This document shows positions 14,619 through 16,362 of a stretch of 16,362 nt of DNA, one piece after another. Source of the DNA: Methylococcales bacterium (GTDB lineage Bacteria > Pseudomonadota > Gammaproteobacteria > Methylococcales > Methylomonadaceae); the NCBI GenBank assembly GCA_023144875.1, contig JAGLEW010000010.1:1-16362 (forward strand). The letters are read 5' to 3'. Both the position numbers and the translations under genes were made by a program. Below the pieces are notes generated by a model. That model made no database searches. It was not told the origin of the DNA and saw only the letters and a program-made list of their open reading frames with translations. Each line of letters begins with the position of its first letter. The first letter of the stretch is position 1.

Positions 14619-15665
14619 ATGAAGGTTTATATTAAGTACAAACCATTTTTTTTAGGGTTAATTGTTTTTTTTCTTATTAGTTGTACTGAATCACAAAATC
14701 AACCAAAGCGCTATCCATTTATATATTCTGATGGCATTATGGGAACCAGTTTCACTATTAAGGCAACTTATTTACCTGAAACTATCCCTAAAGATCGCTT
14801 AAAAAAACAAATTAAACAACGATTGGATGAATTGAACGGACAATTATCGACTTATCAATCACAGTCGGCGCTGTCTTTATTTAATAAAAGTCGCGAAACA
14901 AATTGGCAAAGTGTTTCTTTATCACTGTTAACGGTTTTAAACGAAGCGCAACGTGTTAGCCAATTAACCGGGGGCGCTTTTGATGTGACTGTGGGTAAAT
15001 TAGTTAATTTATGGGGTTTTGGCGTAGACCCTATGAATTTTACCGCTCCTGATGAACAACAACTTGCCGCAGTTTTATCGACTACGGGGTATCAACATTT
15101 GTCGATACAACGAAAGACTAAGCAGATTAAAAAAGATATACCAACACTGTATTTAGATTTATCAGCGATTGCAAAAGGTTATGCCGTGGATGAAATCGGC
15201 TTATTGCTGGAGGCTCATGGGCTTAACGATTATATGGTCGAAATTGGGGGAGAGATTCGCCTCAAAGGTCAAAATATAAAAGGGGGAGGCTGGAACATTG
15301 CGCTGGAAAAACCAATTATTGAAAAACGTGCCATTGAAAAAGTGATTTCACTGACAGACATTAGCATCGCAACCTCAGGCGATTATCGCAATTATTTTGA
15401 ATCAGAAGGCGTGCGTTATGCGCACAGTATTGACCCTCGAACAGGGCGTTCTATTGTTCATCAACTGGCTTCGGTAACCATTCTCGACAAATCGACAATG
15501 ACCGCCGACGCACTGGCCACGGCAATGATGGTATTAGGACACGACATAGGTTATAAGTTAGCCCAGAAACATCAAATTGCGGCCTTATTTATTATCAAAA
15601 CCGCAGATGGCTTTCAAGAAAAAAGTACCGATGCGTTTACCCATTTTTTTAAGGGAAAATTATGA
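14619..15665 (+). CDS. apbE: FAD:protein FMN transferase, lipoprotein
   Basis: Periplasmic flavin transferase that attaches FMN to threonine residues of target proteins such as NqrB and NqrC. It has 348 residues. The N-terminus is a lipoprotein signal with lipobox LISC (19-22), so the mature protein would be anchored at Cys22. Family motifs follow: MGTSF (41-45), TGGAFDVTVGKLVNLWGFG (117-135), DLSAIAKGYAVDEI (180-193), EIGGEIR (208-214), SGDYRN (253-258), HSIDPRTG (269-276) and the metal-binding TADALAT (295-301). It begins 3 bases after can and its stop overlaps the nqrM start (ATGA). That tie to nqrM indicates Na+-NQR as the target, although no nqr structural gene lies in the window and other flavoprotein targets (for example Rnf) remain possible. 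Confidence 0.95.
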   Translation: MKVYIKYKPFFLGLIVFFLISCTESQNQPKRYPFIYSDGIMGTSFTIKATYLPETIPKDRLKKQIKQRLDELNGQLSTYQSQSALSLFNKSRETNWQSVSLSLLTVLNEAQRVSQLTGGAFDVTVGKLVNLWGFGVDPMNFTAPDEQQLAAVLSTTGYQHLSIQRKTKQIKKDIPTLYLDLSAIAKGYAVDEIGLLLEAHGLNDYMVEIGGEIRLKGQNIKGGGWNIALEKPIIEKRAIEKVISLTDISIATSGDYRNYFESEGVRYAHSIDPRTGRSIVHQLASVTILDKSTMTADALATAMMVLGHDIGYKLAQKHQIAALFIIKTADGFQEKSTDAFTHFFKGKL

Positions 15666-15868
15666 TTTATTTTATCGTAACATTTGTATTTATGCTGATT
15701 GTAGTTGCTTTAATGGCGATTGGCGTGATTTTAGGGCGAAACGCGATTAAGGGGTCTTGTGGTGGCACAGGTCAATGCTCGTGTGAAGAAAAATGCGATA
15801 AGCGAAAAAAACAAGAAGCAGAGCAACAAAAAGAATCGGTGATTAATATCGATTTACTTAAAAATTAA
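15662..15868 (+). CDS. nqrM: Na+-NQR maturation protein NqrM
   Basis: Small membrane protein of 68 residues needed to assemble the Na+-translocating NADH:quinone oxidoreductase, thought to deliver iron to the cysteine centre between NqrD and NqrE. One N-terminal transmembrane helix (about 3-25) is followed by four cysteines (33, 39, 41 and 45) in the pattern GSCGGTGQCSCEEKC, typical of the family (formerly DUF539), and a charged tail. The ATG overlaps the apbE stop by four bases (ATGA), giving translational coupling. In Vibrio and relatives apbE and nqrM end the nqr operon; here they follow a carbonic anhydrase gene instead, implying that the nqrA-F operon lies elsewhere in the genome. Confidence 0.92.
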   Translation: MIYFIVTFVFMLIVVALMAIGVILGRNAIKGSCGGTGQCSCEEKCDKRKKQEAEQQKESVINIDLLKN

Positions 15869-15922
15869 GCCCTCTGACATTGTTTTTGAAAAGTTTTTTA
15901 ATTTTATGGAATAGGTACTCTT

Positions 15923-16362
15923 ATGAAAAAAACAATTTTAGTCACAGGGGGAACAGGTTATATCGGCAGTCATGCATGTGTTGAATTATTGAACAAAGGT
16001 TATCATGTCATTATTGTTGATAATTTAAGTAATAGTCAAAAAGATGTGTTAGCTCGAATTGAAAAAATCACTCAAAATAGTGTCGTTTTTTATGAAAATG
16101 ATATTCGTGATAAATGGGCATTACAAACTATTTTTAAATCACATGCTATTGACGCGGTTATTCATTTTGCAGGCTTAAAAGCAGTGGGTGAATCCTGTGA
16201 GCAACCGTTAAAATATTACCAAAATAATGTCTATGGAACGCTGGTTTTAACTGAAGTAATGGCAGAGTTTAATGTCAAAAATATCGTTTTTAGCTCTTCT
16301 GCGACGGTCTATGGGGATTCTGATAAAATTCCTTATACCGAGGATTTGCCTATTCAAGCAAC
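15923..16362 (+). CDS. galE: UDP-glucose 4-epimerase (5' part, cut by window edge)
   Basis: The first 146 codons of an extended short-chain dehydrogenase. Visible are the NAD-binding TGGTGYIGSH (8-17), VDNLSNS (32-38), HFAGLKAVGES (81-91), YYQNNVYGT (98-106) and SSSATVYGD (124-132). This set is characteristic of GalE, which interconverts UDP-glucose and UDP-galactose (or the GlcNAc forms) for surface polysaccharides. The catalytic tyrosine, expected near residue 150, and the C-terminal substrate domain lie beyond the window. A purine-rich stretch with AGG (15913-15915) lies seven bases before the ATG. It starts 54 bases after nqrM with no clear terminator between, so it could be in the same transcript. 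Whether the rest is intact cannot be seen. Confidence 0.93.
   Translation, partial: MKKTILVTGGTGYIGSHACVELLNKGYHVIIVDNLSNSQKDVLARIEKITQNSVVFYENDIRDKWALQTIFKSHAIDAVIHFAGLKAVGESCEQPLKYYQNNVYGTLVLTEVMAEFNVKNIVFSSSATVYGDSDKIPYTEDLPIQA

Noticed and set aside
1..16362. tRNA, rRNA, CRISPR array, insertion sequence or prophage.
   Set aside because: No clover-leaf pattern, regular spaced repeats, transposase or integrase motifs, or terminal inverted repeats were seen; the genes are tightly packed and nearly all are of recognised families.

Overview
This is an AT-rich, gene-dense stretch of a Gram-negative chromosome, most likely from a gammaproteobacterium. Supporting this are an IspB-type polyprenyl synthase divergent from rplU-rpmA, NagZ and the MEP-pathway enzyme IspG, a carbonic anhydrase close to E. 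coli Can, the Na+-NQR maturation factors ApbE and NqrM, and an ApeE-like acyl carrier protein. A methanotroph-like (Methylococcales) host would fit the gene mix and base composition, but that is a guess. The content is mostly housekeeping. I see no RNA gene, CRISPR array, insertion sequence or prophage, and every intergenic gap is shorter than 300 bases.

Layout. Positions 8-914 hold an acyl carrier protein and a COG4648-type membrane protein. They look like the last two genes of an aryl-polyene-like lipid locus lying mostly left of the window. A small TerB-like gene and ispB follow on the minus strand. A divergent promoter region (2215-2406) separates ispB from rplU-rpmA, which ends at a strong terminator (3042-3072). 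Then come obgE and proB, overlapping by 8 bases. Convergent to these are a PgaD-like membrane protein and the large dnaE gene, both on the minus strand. Divergent from dnaE is nagZ-hpt-mtnP: a muropeptide-recycling glucosaminidase, then two purine-salvage enzymes that plausibly act in sequence (methylthioinosine to hypoxanthine to IMP). A metallophosphoesterase gene converges on mtnP. From 12711 onward, on the plus strand, lie ispG, a tight can-apbE-nqrM run, and the first 146 codons of galE, cut by the window edge.

How the genes work together. IspG (isoprenoid precursors) and IspB (quinone side chain) supply the quinone pool. ApbE and NqrM mature the Na+-pumping NADH:quinone oxidoreductase that uses it, although no nqr structural gene is visible here. 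NagZ acts in wall recycling, ProB in proline synthesis, and DnaE, L21, L27 and ObgE in replication and ribosome function. I found no convincing new system. The points most worth a second look are the unpartnered PgaD-like gene, the hpt-mtnP coupling, the NQR maturation genes placed behind a carbonic anhydrase, the long-form IspG, and an upstream ORF overlapping the ispB start.
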